Source of the DNA: Amborella trichopoda
Taxonomy: Eukaryota; Streptophyta; Magnoliopsida; Amborellales; Amborellaceae
Direction of reading: 5' to 3'
Assembly (NCBI RefSeq): GCF_000471905.2
Contig: NW_006496564.1
Span: 542,230-606,229, forward strand
DNA: 64,000 nt
Of this stretch, positions 11,219 through 23,979 are shown one piece after another. Numbering within the stretch: position 1 is the first letter of the stretch; every line of letters begins with the position of its first letter. A program made the translations under genes and the position numbers. Under the pieces are notes generated by a model. It did no database searches, was not told where the DNA came from, and saw only the letters and a program-made list of their open reading frames with translations.

Positions 11219-13775
11219 TGTGACAACAAAAACTTATCCCCACCAATTAGAATCCACCGCAGGATAGGGACGAAAGAACTTCCAGCGTCGACTGAGTTGT
11301 GGGCAGCGCTGGCTGAGTTATGATCAATGCCGACAGAGTTGTGGGTAGTGCCAGCACCGGCTATAAAGAGAAAGAAGTGTCAGCACCGGCTAGGGTGTGA
11401 CCAACGCTAGGGCTATGTAAGAGAAGGAGACCAGAACCAACTGTGTTGTGAGATTAGCACCGACAGTGTAGGAGAAGGGGATCAGCACCGGCTGCGTTAC
11501 TGATATGCATGGATTATGAGTGCCACTTGTTAGATATGTGCTGATGTGAGTGTCACTTGTCCAAATTTTAAGTCTTTTGATGACACTTGGACCACCACCC
11601 CAAACATAAGAGTACTTAAGCCTCTCCTCTCACCCATGCCACTCACTCTTCCCTCATTTTGTCCTCTCTCTAAGACACGAGGTTTGAAGAAGTGATTGTT
11701 GAAGGAGAGCCATCGTTGGGTGAGTGAGAGCTATGAGCAGAGGATTGGAGAAGGCACCATTGTTATTTAGGTAAGGGGATCCATTACCATTGCATTATAG
11801 TCATAAGGACGCATGGGAACTTATGCATGTGAAATGAACAATGGAAATGTATATGACGTAGAAAATTGGGGCTTTTGTTTTATGAAAATGGTGGATGTTG
11901 AAAATGAATGTATGATTCTTATATTATATAAGAAATGCATGTTATGTGTGTACATTGTGAGAGAATGGTTGTTTTCATGCTCTTTACTATGAACTGAAGG
12001 TCATGGAATTTGTTCTTGAGACATATTATATGCCACGGTGAAATTTGATAATTCTGTGTGTTCTTGATTGAGGCTTTTGAACTTCAAAGAGAGTCCGATT
12101 GAACTCCAACCACCACCATTGGAAAGATAGATGTCTTGGCTTAAACTTTGATTTGAAACTACCACAAGTTGCCTCATGGTTTGAAAGTTATAGTGATATG
12201 AAGCAGCATACCTTGCTGTCCACTGTACACAGCAGGGTGCAACTAATAATCCCTCACCTCTTGGAATCTTTAGGAGGCAAAACGGGGCCCAATTGTCTTC
12301 AAACCATTCCCATTTGAAGGGTAGGGATGTCTAGTGTAAAATTAGTTTTGGAGCCATCTTTAACTTCCAAGGGAATTGGAAGGGTAGGGATGTCACTGCC
12401 TGAGATTACAGGAAATATGACATCGACACTAAGATTTTGTGACTCTGATAATACGATCACATCATGTTGATATAGTTATAATATGAATCTGATACTATTA
12501 ATTATGTGATACTGATTATGTTATATGAATTCTGTTACTATGTGATTTCTGACCACTATGCAATGGGACTCCATTGGTAGTGGATATTCTGATTTTGTTA
12601 TATGAGTTTCATTACTCTGTGATTTTTGGCCACTACGCAATAGGTCCTCCATTGGTAGTGGATATTCTGATTCTGTTATATGAATTCTATTATTCTGTGA
12701 TTTTTTATCACTACGCAATGGGTCCTCTATTGGTAGTGGATATTCTAACTCTGTGACCGCTATGCAATGGGTCCTCCATTGGTTGTTGGGTATTCTGTAC
12801 CTCAACTCCTATGATAGAAGTGGAGTCGAGATTTGACTGTATATAACTGGGAGGGTCGCGCCCCCTAATTATCATGGGCACTATGCATTGGGTCCTCCAA
12901 TGGTAGTGTAACACCTTCTCGCCTAAAGCACAAGTGATGGTCATGTCTTGCAAGGCCTCAGCCTATCGAAAAACCTAAAGCGCGCTGGAGATGTGTGCAT
13001 GAGTGAGTATATTACAAAGTGGGGCACCCACTTGTTATTATCCTCCCTCTTGAATGAGGGTAGAAGTCCCAAGTTACAAGATTGGCTTAGCCTGATCGAT
13101 GTGGCTTCTACTTCGGGAGTAAATTAATCTGTTTTGTTTATATGAATTTTGTATTCGGTAAGACTATCTGACGGTAGCTTGTAGATGTCATCTTGAGAAC
13201 AATTAATGCTCAGTTAACTAATTCTTACCCTCGTTATATAGCATTCATGTGTACTCCGCTCTATGACTATACTTTGTAAGACAGTGCGATTTTGATGAAC
13301 TATGGGCATGTTATCATGTATATACTGTTAGTCAAGAATGCAAGGGTAGTGATCTACTTTACGGGCTTTTAGCTCATTCCATTTTAATCTCATAATTGTA
13401 AGAGTGAAGGGTGGTGGCTGCGATGCTATAGATGGGTGGCAGTTTGAAGGCTTGAAGCTCGAAATTAAGAAGTTTGAGAAGCCGTCTTTCGAAGACTTTC
13501 ACAGTATGTTTTTGTGATTTCAGTAACATGATGTGTAAATTTTAGGCCAGTAGTGCCTCAAATATATCTTAAAGACTTTTGATATTGAATTGGTCGTACC
13601 TTTTAGATTGTTATTTGTTTGAGCAATGGTTTTATGCTAGTTTTCTTTCATGGTTTGCTCTCGATTCCGTGTTTTTATGCATTGATACCACTTCCATCTG
13701 AGTGACATTCACGACCTCATGTCGCGTTCCCGCACTCTGTCCCCCACTCGTAGGGTTCAGGGGGGGGTCGTGACA
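11219..13775 (+). repeat. 5' LTR of the Tekay-like element
   Basis: Matches 18313-21007 along its whole length. It starts with an array of GCCGGC-type motifs (11280-11480) and contains about three and a half copies of a 77-bp repeat (about 12530-12800, ATGGGTCCTCCATTGGTAGTGG). It ends GGGGTCGTGACA, and a tRNA-Met-type primer site (ATGATATCAAAGGAG) follows at 13779. Confidence 0.88.
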
Positions 13776-13889
13776 GTTATGATATCAAAGGAGTCAGGTT
13801 AGGATTCTTAGCTTAGGGAGTTTATAAGTGTCTTTAGAATAGTTTTGGGTAGATTGGTAATTGAGTGTTTGTGTCTTAGGTTGGAGATG

Positions 13890-14840
13890 CCGAGAATGAG
13901 GGACAATAATTCAAGCTCCAGTAATGAAAACACCGAGGCCCACAATGAATTAGTCAAGACTTTAGGGGTTATGACATAAATGATGAAAGAAGCTATGACA
14001 GCCCCATCTACCCCAGCCCCTGACCCGAATGATAGTAGCTTAATAAAGAAGTTTAGGAGGTTGGCTCCTCCGACATTCTTTGGGATTGGGGGAGTAGAAA
14101 AGGCTGAGAGATGGAGGAGACAGGTGGAGAAGATATTCAAAGCTTTAAACTGCACTGATGAGCAGAAAGTAAGGCTAGGCACTTTCATCTTGAAGGGGAT
14201 GCTTAGCACTGGTGGGGCTCGGTAGAACAATCTTGGGAAAGGTCAGGGACAGAAATGACATGAAAGAATTTTCTAGAAGCTTTCAATGAAAAGTACTTTC
14301 CTGATTCAGTAAGGGAAAGAAAAGAAGTAGACTTTATCGAGCTACAACAAGGGAATTTAACTGTGGAGCAGTTTGCAACCAAGGTTGCTGAGTTGTCTAG
14401 GTATGCACCACACATCATTAATACCGAGCCACAGGAAGCTAGTAAGTTCGAAAGAAGCCCCTGACAAGAAATAAGTTCAGGGGTAATATCAACCAATTTA
14501 AAGACCTTTTCCCCTTTAGTTGATCTGACCATGATGATAGAAAGGGAAGACAAAGAGTCCCGGGTTGCGGGAAACTAGAAGATGAGACCTGCCAAGTTTG
14601 GAAACTCAAGGAGAAAAGTTCGATCACCACTAAAGAGGAACGTTCGGGGAATGGAAAATTAGAAGAACAAGAAGATTCAGAGGACGTTACAGGGCGTTGT
14701 AGGAGAGAATCGGCACCCGACGTGTCCACATTGAGGGAAGGATAATAACTCGGCGGCTAATTTTCGAAGGAAGATTGGGGCATGCTTCAGATGTGGCAAG
14801 TCAGGCCACCAAATTAGAGATTGCTCAGTAAGGGGATCTG
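13890..14840 (+). pseudogene. gag of the Tekay-like element
   Basis: The capsid core reads RRLAPPTFFGIGGVEKAERW followed by EKIFKALNCTDEQKVRLGTF, typical of chromovirus gag. A zinc knuckle CFRCGKSGHQIRDC is encoded at about 14785-14826. The frame is broken in several places. Confidence 0.8.
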
Positions 14841-14929
14841 ACCAAAGACTCAAGGTAGGGTGATTACTCTTACCGAGTAGGAAGCTAAGGCATCAACTTC
14901 AGTTATCTGAGGTACGCTCTCCGTTTGTG

Positions 14930-16763
14930 ACATTGAAGCAAAATCCTAGTTGATCCTAGATCCACACACTCTTTCGTTGCACCTCACTTTTGCATGCCAC
15001 ATAAATGCTAGACCTTCTTTGCTTGACTGGATATTGGTAGTATGCACACCTATGGGGGGATCCATAAAAACTAATATGTTTATAAACATTGTGGGGTATT
15101 TCTTAAAGGGTGTGAGCTGCATTTAGATTTGATATCGTTAGATATCCAAGACTTTGAGGTTATTTTAGGCATGGACTAGATATCCACACATCATGCTATT
15201 GTAAATTGTTGCGATATGATTGTAACCCTTAGGTGCCCAAACCAGCCTGAGTTGAATTTTATTGGCGTCAAGGATGTTCCTCCTCTGCATTTTACTTCGG
15301 CTATTCGGGCTTCCCTTTTGCTGACTAAAAGTTGTGTTGGGTATCTAGCTTACGTAGTGGGAAATCGAGATGACTGGCCTAAGTTAGAAGAGATATCAGG
15401 GATGAGAGAGTATTCAAAGGTCTTTTCCTAAGAGTTAACCTCTCTTGCCCTAAACTGAGAAATAGAATTTGAGATAAATGTGATCCCTGGTACTGTCACC
15501 ATCTCTAAAGCTCCTTATAGGATGGCCCCAGCTGAACTAAAAGAATTAAAAGAACAATTACAAGAGTTACTGGAGAAGGGTTTTTTTGACCTAGTGTGTC
15601 ACCCTGGGGTGAGCCTCTCCTATTTGTTAAAAAGAAGGATGGGTCTTTGTGGCTATGTATTGACTATCGACAGCTGAACCAGCCCACTGTGAAAAATAAG
15701 TACCCCTTGCCTAGAATTGATGACCTTTTGATCAACTCTAAGGGGCCCAAATATTCTCCAAGATCGACCTTCAGTCATGTTACCATCAACTGTGAGTCAA
15801 GGAAGAAGATGTACCTAAGACCGCATTCAGGACTCTTTGTGGTCACTACGAGTTCTTAGTAATGCCCTTTGGGCTGCCTAATGCACCGGCTGTCTTATGG
15901 ATTTGATGAATAGGGTGTTTAGACCCTTTTTGGATAATTTTGTGGTGGCTTTTATAAATGAAATTCTGATATATTCAAGGAATCTAGAAGAGCTTGAATA
16001 AAATTTGAGGATGGTCCTTCAGTCCTTAAAAACGGAAAACTTATATGCTAAGCTGGGGAAAAGCGAGTTTTGGCTTTCAAGTGTGGTCTTCCTTGGGCAT
16101 GTTATTTCTAAGGAGGGGATCGCAGTTGACCCTTGTAAGATTGAAGCCATGCTTAAATGGGGAAGACCGACAAATGTGACAGAAGTCCACAATTTTCTGG
16201 GTTTCGTAGGATACTATAGGTGTTTTGTAGAAGGTTTTTCAAGGATAGCACTTACCCTGACTCACCTGACCCAGAAAGGAGTAAAATTTATATGGTCAGA
16301 TGATTGTGAGAAGAGTTTCCAAGAAATAAAGAAAAGATTGACTACTGCCCCAATACTAACTTTGCTCGAAGGAAATGAAGGCTTTGTAATCTACACTGAT
16401 GCTTCCCATAAGGGACTAGGGTGTGTATTAATACAATAAAAGAAAGTTATAGCTTATGCCTCAAGACAATTAAAGTTGCACGAGAAAAATTATCCAATTC
16501 ATAACTTAGAGTTCGCGACAGTGGTTTTTGCCTTGAAGATTTGGAGACATTATCTCTATGAAGCCCAGATCAAGATATTTACAGATCATAAGAGCCTCAA
16601 GTATTTATTTTCTCACAAGGATTTGAATATGAGGCAAAGGATATGGATGGACCTATTAAATGATTATGATTGCACCATCAATTACCAACCAGGCAAGACA
16701 AATGTAGTAGCCGACACTTTGAGTCAAAAATCCTCAATATCTATAGCACATCTGATGGCCTGA
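14930..16763 (+). pseudogene. Protease, reverse transcriptase and RNase H of the Tekay-like element
   Basis: A protease remnant (STHSFVAPHFC) lies near 14960-14995. RT blocks include APYRMAPAELKELKEQLQEL (15508-15567) and [20 protein letters not shown] (15652-15711). The RT end, [21 protein letters not shown], is at 16097-16160. RNase H has [15 protein letters not shown] (16392-16436) and [20 protein letters not shown] (16575-16634). Fossil with several breaks. Confidence 0.85.
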
Positions 16764-16989
16764 GAAATGAAACTGATAGAAGATACAGTGGAGTGGCACC
16801 CGACCTTACCCTCTAGTTTTGAGATAGGAATAACTGCAGGAATAAGGGTGGAACCTCAACTCTTTCAACAGATCAGGGTAGCTCAAAAGGCAGCTGAGTA
16901 AAATTCTGAGAAACTTAAAGCATAAAAGAAAAGGATATTTTTCTATTGGTAGTGACGATATATTAAGATGTAGAGAATGGGTATGCGTC

Positions 16990-18222
16990 CCAAGTGATGA
17001 GAATATAAAATGGCTATTATAGAGGAAGCGCACCAGTCCCATTATATTATGCACCCAGGAAGCACAAAAATGTACCAAGATTTAAAGAAGACCTTCTGGT
17101 GGAATAACATGAAGACAGATGTGGCACAATTCGTTTTAAATGTCTGACCTGTCAATAAGTAAAGCTTGAACATCAGAGACCTACCGGGTTGTTACAAACC
17201 CTTACCTGTACCTGAATGGAAGTGGGAACACATCACTACGGACTTTGTGTCTGGTTTGCCAAAGTGAGGTATGTGGCATGACAGTGTTTGAGTTATTATG
17301 GACTGGCTAACTAAGGCTTGACATTTATTACCGGTTCGCACTACATATACCCTAGATAAATTGACTCAGTTGTATGTCAAGGAAATAGAAAGGCTGCATG
17401 GGGTACCTGTCAATATTGTGTCCGATAGGGACTCTAGATTTACTTCAAGGTTTGGGAGCTGTCTACAATTAGCTTTGGCGACAAGACATACCTTCAGTAC
17501 TGCTTTTCACCTTCAAATTAATGGACAATCAGAGAGGACTATTCAGACCTTAGAAGATATGTTGAGGGCCTGTGTTACCGGCTTCAAAGGAAATTGGGAC
17601 GATCACCTACCTTTAATAGAATTTGCATGCAATAATAGTTTCCAGGCCAGTATTCAAATGTCACCTTTTGAAGCTTTATATGATAGAAAGTGATGATCGC
17701 CGGTGTGTTGGAATGAAGTCGGCGAAGGAGACTCTTACGGCTGAAACTTTTTCAAGTAACATCAGAGAAGATCAGCCGCATTAGAGAAAGGCTTAAAACA
17801 GCTCAGAGTCGATAGAAGAGTTATACCGATAACCACCGAAGGGACCTTGAATTTGAAGTAGGTGATCGGGTATTCTTAAAAATTCACCAATGAAGGGAAT
17901 TATGAGATTTGGAAAGAAAGGGAAGCTAAGTTCGTGATTCATTAGACCCTTTGAAATATTAGAAAGAATCGTAGTTACGGCATATCGACTGGTCTTACTG
18001 CCCGAGTTGGCAAATATTCATGATGTTTTTTATTTTTCATTATTGACGAAGTATCAACTCAATCCGTCCCACGTCTTGAAGTACGAGCTAATCTCAATCA
18101 GGGAAGGCTTAACTTATGTTGAGCAGCCAATTGAGATTTTGGACATAAGGGTTCAAGTTTTACACAACAAGATATTCCCCTGGTCTAGGTTTCATGATAG
18201 TATCATTCACAAGAAGAATTAA
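16990..18222 (+). pseudogene. Integrase and chromodomain-like C-terminus of the Tekay-like element
   Basis: The integrase core is visible at 17361-17693: SDRDSRFTSRFG, then HLQINGQSERTIQTLEDMLR, then FACNNSFQASIQMSPFEALY. The C-terminal part at 18007-18222 reads HDVFYFSLLTKYQLNPSHVL followed by YVEQPIEILD, the usual stretch leading into a chromodomain in the Tekay/Del lineage. Broken in several places. Confidence 0.8.
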
Positions 18223-18312
18223 CGTGGGAGAAAGAAGATTAAATTCGGGCATTGTACCCCCATTTATTCGATGAACGATTTTGAGGACAAAATCATTTTT
18301 TATGGGGGATCA

Positions 18313-21007
18313 TGTGACAACCAAAATTTTTTTGGCCAGTTAGAATGCACAGCCGGATAGGGAGGAAAGAAGTGTTAGCACTGGCTGAGTTGTGAGCAGT
18401 GCCAACTGAGTTATGATCTACGTTGCCTAAGTTGTGGGTGCCAACACTGGCTGTGAATAGAAATAAGTGTCAGCGCTAGCTCAGTACTGACCAGCGCCGG
18501 CAGTGTTGTATGCAGAGGCCAGCATCGGCTATGTAGGAGAAGGAGACTAGTGTCGACTGTGTTATGAGAGCAGCGCAGACTGTGTAAGAGAAGGGAACCA
18601 ACACTGGCTGTTTTACTGATTTGGAAGGATTATGAGTGCCACTTGTTAGATGCGTGTTGATGTGAGTGCCACTTGTCCAAATTTTAAGTCTTTTGAGGAC
18701 ACTTGGACCACCACCCCAAACATAAGAGTATTAAGACTCTCCTCTCACCCACACCACTCACTCTTCCCTCATTTTGTCCTCTCTCTAAGACACAAGGTTT
18801 GAAAAAGTGACTGTTGAAGGACAACCATCGTTAGGCGGGTGAGAGCTATGAGCAGAGGATTGGAGAAGGCCCCATTGTTATTTAGGTAAGTGGATCCATT
18901 ACCATTGCATTGTAGTCATAAGGATGCATGGGAACTTATGCATGTGACATGGACAATGGAAATGTATGTGATGTAGAAAATTGGGCCTTTTGTTCTATGA
19001 AAATGGTGGATGTTGAAAATGAATGTATGATTCTTATAATATGTAAGAAATGCATGTTATATGTGTACATTGTGAGAGAATGGTTGTTATCATGTTCTTT
19101 ACTATGAAATGAATGTCATGGAATGTGTTCTTGAGACATGCTATATGCCGCTTTGAAATTTCAGAATTATGTGTATTCTTGAACTAGGCTTTTGAACTAT
19201 CAATAGGGGTCTGATTGACCTCAAACCACCTCCATTAGAAATATATATGTCTTGGCTTAAACTTTGTTTTTTAAACCGTCACAAGTTGCCTCACGGTTTG
19301 AATGTTATAGTGATATGAAGCAGGATACCTCGCTGTCCATTGTACACAGCAGGATGTAGCTAGTTAACCCTAACCTATTGGACCCTTTAAGAAGCCAAAT
19401 GGGGTCCAATTATCCTCAAGCCACTTCCATTTGAAGGGTAGGGGTGTTTAGTGTAAAATTAGTTTTGGAACTATCTTTAACTTCCAAAGGAATTGGGAAG
19501 TATGACCATGTTTTGATCAGATGTCACTGCTTGAAATTACAGGAAATGTGATATTGACACTAAGATTCTTTGACTCTGATAATGCGATCACGTCATGTTG
19601 ATACTGTTATAATATGAATTTGATACTATTAATTATGTGATACTGATACTGTCTGATTCAGTTATATGAATTATGTTACTCTGTGATTTTTTGCCACTAC
19701 TCAATGGGTCCTCCATTGGTAGTGGATATTTCGATTCTGTTATATGAATTCGGTTGCTCTGCGATTTCTGGCCACTACACAATGGGTCCTCCATTGATAG
19801 TGATTATTTGAATTCTGTTATATGAATTCTGCTACTCTGTGATTTCATGCCACGACGCAATGGGTCCTCCATTGGTAGTGGATATTATGATTCTGTTATA
19901 TGAATTTTGTTATTCTACGATTACCACTACACAATGGGTCTTTCATTGGTAATGGATATTCTGATTCTGTGACCACTATGCAATGGTCCTCTATTACTAA
20001 TCGAGTATTTTGTACGTCGACTTCTATGATAGGACTAGAGTCGAGATGTGACTGTATATAACTGGGAGGGTCGTGCCCCCCGAATTTTCATGGGCACTAC
20101 ACATTGGGTTTCTCAATGGTAGTGTAACGCCCTCTTCCCGAAAGCACAAGTGAGGGTCGTGTCTTGCAATGCCTCAGCCTATGAAAAACCTCAAAGCATG
20201 CTGGGGATGTGTGGGTGAGTGAGGATATTACGAAGTGGGGCACCCACTTCTCATTATCCTCCCTCCTGAATGAGGGTAGAAGTTCCAAGTTACAGGATGG
20301 GCTTGACCTGATTGATGTGGCTTCTACTTCGAGAGTAAATTAATATGTTCTGTGTATCTGAATTCTGTAGTTTGTAAGACTATCTGATGGTAACTGGTAG
20401 ATGTCATCTTGAGAACAAGTAATGCTCAGTTAACTGATTCTTGCCCTCGTTATATAGCATTCATGTGTACTCTGTTATATGACTACACTTTGTAAGACAA
20501 TGTGATTTCTGATGAACTACGGGCATGTTATCATGTATATGTTGTTAGTCAGGAATACATGGGAAGTGATCTGCTTACTGAGATTTTAGTTCATTCCAGG
20601 TTAATCTCATAACTATAGAGTGAAGGGTTGTGGCAGCTGTGCTATAGATGGGTGGCTGTTTGAAGGCTTGAAGTTTAAGAAGTTTGAGAAGCCGTCTTCC
20701 GAAGACTTTCAAAGTATATTTTCAAGATTTTAGCAGCATGATGTGCACTTCATTTTGTGTATTTTAGGTCAGTAGTGCCTCAAAGAAATTGTAAATACTT
20801 TTGATATTGAATGAATGAAATGGTTGTATCTTTTGTATCGTTATTTGTTTGAGCAATGGTTTTATTCTAGTTTTCTTTCGTGGTTTTCTCTCGATTTTGT
20901 GTTTTTATGCATTGATGCTACTCCCATCTGAGTGACGTTTGTGACCTCTAGTTGCGATCCCTCGCTCTCTCCCCCACCAGCAAGGGTTAAGGGATGGGGT
21001 CATGATA
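18313..21007 (+). repeat. 3' LTR of the Tekay-like element
   Basis: A purine-rich tract (TATGGGGGATCA) precedes it. It carries the same GCCGGC-type motif array (18370-18610) and about four copies of the 77-bp repeat (19660-19990), so the number of internal repeats differs from that in the 5' LTR. Confidence 0.88.
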
Positions 21008-22090
21008 TGTTTAGAGATAATGACTGATGGGAGACTCCTTCTTCATAAATTCATTGAAACTCTTGATGGTCTTACTTTCCAGTGGTATGCTCGGCTTCCT
21101 CCAAATTCAGTATGTACTTGGGAGGAAATGGAGAAATTGTTCCATCAGCATTTCTATGAGGTCGAGAGAGACATCCAAACTATTGAGCTTCTCCCTTTAA
21201 CCCAAGAACCAGATGAACCTGTCGATCTGTTCATAGTAAGGTGGAGAGATCTGGCGGCTCGCCATCCGAATCCCATGCCTGAGAAGGAAGCAGTTCAAAC
21301 CTGCATGTGAAACATGCGAAGTGATATCGCTCTACATGTTAAGGCCTCAAATCCAACCTCCATGTCAGAGCTCATCTCTAAGTCTGTCTGCATAGAGAGA
21401 TTGTCACACCTCCATGGTGGGTCGTGTCAGTCGTCTTCAAGCTCAAGAAATAGCCGGGGCAATGGAAATTTTCAAACCAACGCCCGGGGTAATCAGCAAA
21501 AAGGATTAATCAGTGTGACTGTCATAGTAAATGATCCAAAGAAGGCTGCCTCTCAGATTGGGACCTCTCTAAAGGGGTAGGCACAACAAAGATAGCGCCT
21601 CAGACAGGCAAACAACAACAATCATATAACCGGGTACCCCCGCTTGCGAACCTTAATCGAGATGATTATTGGGCTAGGCATAAGAATAAAGTCTCCCCTT
21701 TTGAAAACGAATGGGTACCCACGTCAATCCAACTGTTAATGGAACAGAACATGATAGAGCTACTTGAGTCCAAATTCCCTGAGCAAGCTGAACTCGACAC
21801 TCATGAGAATTACTGTTCCTACCATCGGAGGATTAACCACTCCATGGAAGACTGCTACATGCTTAAAGACATCATCGAGGCTCCGATCCAGAAAGGTCAG
21901 ATAAAACTCGAAGAGCTAAAGAAGGCATTCGGGGCAGTAGAAGCCTTCCACATAGTCACAGTCCACGAGGAAGATGAAGCACCCGATCTTCGTCGCGCCT
22001 TGTTTGTCAAGATGCTTCAAGAAGGCCTCATCACACTAAAGATGATGAGGCAACCCAAGCGCCTCGCTAAGGGAACTGAGAACCATTGAT
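21008..22090 (+). pseudogene. gag, 3' part, of the plus-strand Tat-like element
   Basis: Continues gag after the nested element: LDGLTFQWYARLPPNSVCTW (21064-21123), then the RWRDLAARHPNPMPEKEAVQ block and IALHVKASNPTSMSELISKS. The latter closely matches the gag of the minus-strand relative near 6500. A nucleic-acid-binding-like end, YCSYHRRINHSMEDCYMLKD, lies at about 21811-21870. Confidence 0.8.
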
Positions 22091-22573
22091 GCCCGTATCA
22101 CCAAATATGGGGCCACGACCTGAGCGACTGCTCCAGTTTCCATGACATAATCGCAAAGAAAATACAGGGATGCTCGGAACCCTGTAACATTTCAAAAGGA
22201 GATCCACAAGTGACTGTTTCATTGGTGTAAGGGGGCCTCCTGACATAAGACTTGGGCGATGATGATTCAGATTCTACTGAACCGTTAACTTCCCAACCAT
22301 GGAGAGTCTACCATAGGAGAAGCAGATTCAAATCCTTAAAATGGGAGGCCGTTCATCAATCTAAGGTTATTCATAAACCTAGCGAGACAGACTAAGCACC
22401 TCCAAAGGGAACTAGGAGGAAACGAGTGCCAAGGGCTGCTCACAAAAGGAACAAGATTCCACAACTGCCGGTCGAGCAAAAATTTCTCAGGCCTCTTCCT
22501 CCATTGCTGACTTTATAGAACTTCATCCCCGACACAATTATCCTTACCCCTTCACTCCCTCAAGACGATATCC

Positions 22574-23600
22574 TTGAGCCATCTCTTACTAGGGGCACGT
22601 CCAAATGAGGGTGGCGACATTAAAAGCACACCCCAATGGCCTAAAAAGGGGAAAGACCCAAAAGACCTCCTGCACATGTCCAATACTGGTGATGACATAG
22701 AAAGCTACCTAGACCAATCTAATGAGGAGAATGACCTTAAAGCTCCCTCACCTATTGACTCTTCTTCTTCTTCTTCTTCTCTCTCCTCATCTTTTATGTC
22801 TCCTGCAGGTACAGCCTTGAAATGTCCAGACTTCGAGGCTCTTGACAAAGAACTTGAAGGAACCAATATCAGCAGTACCCACGGGAGACAGCTAGGAAAG
22901 ACACTAGCCCAGGCAGCTGGATTCTTGATAGTCGCTTACACTTTGGTAGCTCGAGCCCAGTCAGAGCCATCTTCTTCTTTTGGGAAGCACAAGAAGTCAA
23001 AGCCAAAGAGACCCAGTGGCCCCTTGAGCCTAACCTTGAGCAGAAATCGAAACAATCTAGTGAGCAGAGTTTATATTCTTAAGAAGCCTGTCTCATGGTG
23101 CAAATCTCAAAGGCATCACCCAGCACGGGTAAAATGAGCTTGAGATCAGGGTAAACGCTGCAACCTCCACCTCAGAAGATAGGCACAAAATCTCCTAGTC
23201 CTCCACTCCTTCCTTAGCCAAATACCCCAAACAACTTACCCATTCTTAAGCTCCTTGGGCTCCTTCCTTGTCCAAATACCCTAAACAATATACCCATCCT
23301 CCAATTCCTTGGGATGTCTCCAATCCCACATACCCAACCACCTCCTAAGCTCCAACCTCAAACATCCACTCATCTTAAACAAATCCCTATCCCTCAATCT
23401 ACCCAGACCACCCAGACCAAGCCTGCTACACAACCAAGCTAGTCAGCTCACCAAAACAAACCTCTTCTTCCTAAACCTGACCCTCAACCTACCATACTAC
23501 CTAAACTCATGGTGGACACAGGGATGCATCAAAAAGGTCCATATCAAGTATTGACCGTTTGCACAACCATTGAGTTGTCGCCGTCCCAACACCTCATGAT
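22574..23600 (+). other. Ser-rich linker region of the Tat-like element
   Basis: A 187-codon open frame (22574-23137) with a Ser tract near 22758-22800, followed by Pro/Thr-rich sequence with repeated CCCAAACAA-type text (23210-23480). It lies where protease and the pro-RT linker should be; I cannot see a clear protease. Probably an untrustworthy reading frame within decayed pol. Confidence 0.35.
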
Positions 23601-23979
23601 GAATTCCTTCGATTGGATACATTAGCTCTCCTCGAAGTTGATCCTTTCATCGGTAAACAAGATGGGGGTACAAAACCCATGTTGTACAATAAAGCCTGGC
23701 TAGAAGAGGAAATGTCAGGAGTATGGGTGCCTTCACTCGAAATTAATGAGAAAACCTCTTAAGACCATGATGAGGAGCTGTAAGTTGCTCCAGTAGAATG
23801 GGAAGAAGGTGGGCTAGCAACAGCTGATGAGCTTGAGGAAATAAATCTAGCCTCAGTCCCACTTTCATCTCAGCAAGTATGTCTTCAGAAGAAAAAGAGA
23901 GCTTTACTGCCTTTCTGTGAGCAAACTGGGATGTCTTTGCCTGGTATTACCATGAAATTCCTGGTTTAGATCCTCAAGT

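Larger units (their letters stand above)
11219..21007 (+). mobile_element. Tekay/Del-like Ty3/gypsy chromovirus nested in the Tat-like gag
   Basis: LTRs of about 2.6-2.7 kb (11219-13775 and 18313-21007) begin TGTGACAAC and end with forms of CGTGACA. Flanks TGTCT (11214-11218) and TGTTT (21008-21012) look like a decayed 5-bp target duplication, and the Tat gag reads on across the insertion point. Order: gag, zinc knuckle, protease, RT, RNase H, integrase, chromodomain-like end. LTRs differ by roughly one base in ten by eye, so it is an old insertion. It looks near whole in layout but has many breaks in coding sequence. Confidence 0.88.

Noticed and set aside
23309-23554. Small Leu/Asn/Pro-rich ORF as a gene
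   Set aside because: It lies inside decayed pol of the Tat-like element and has a composition driven by C-rich repeats.
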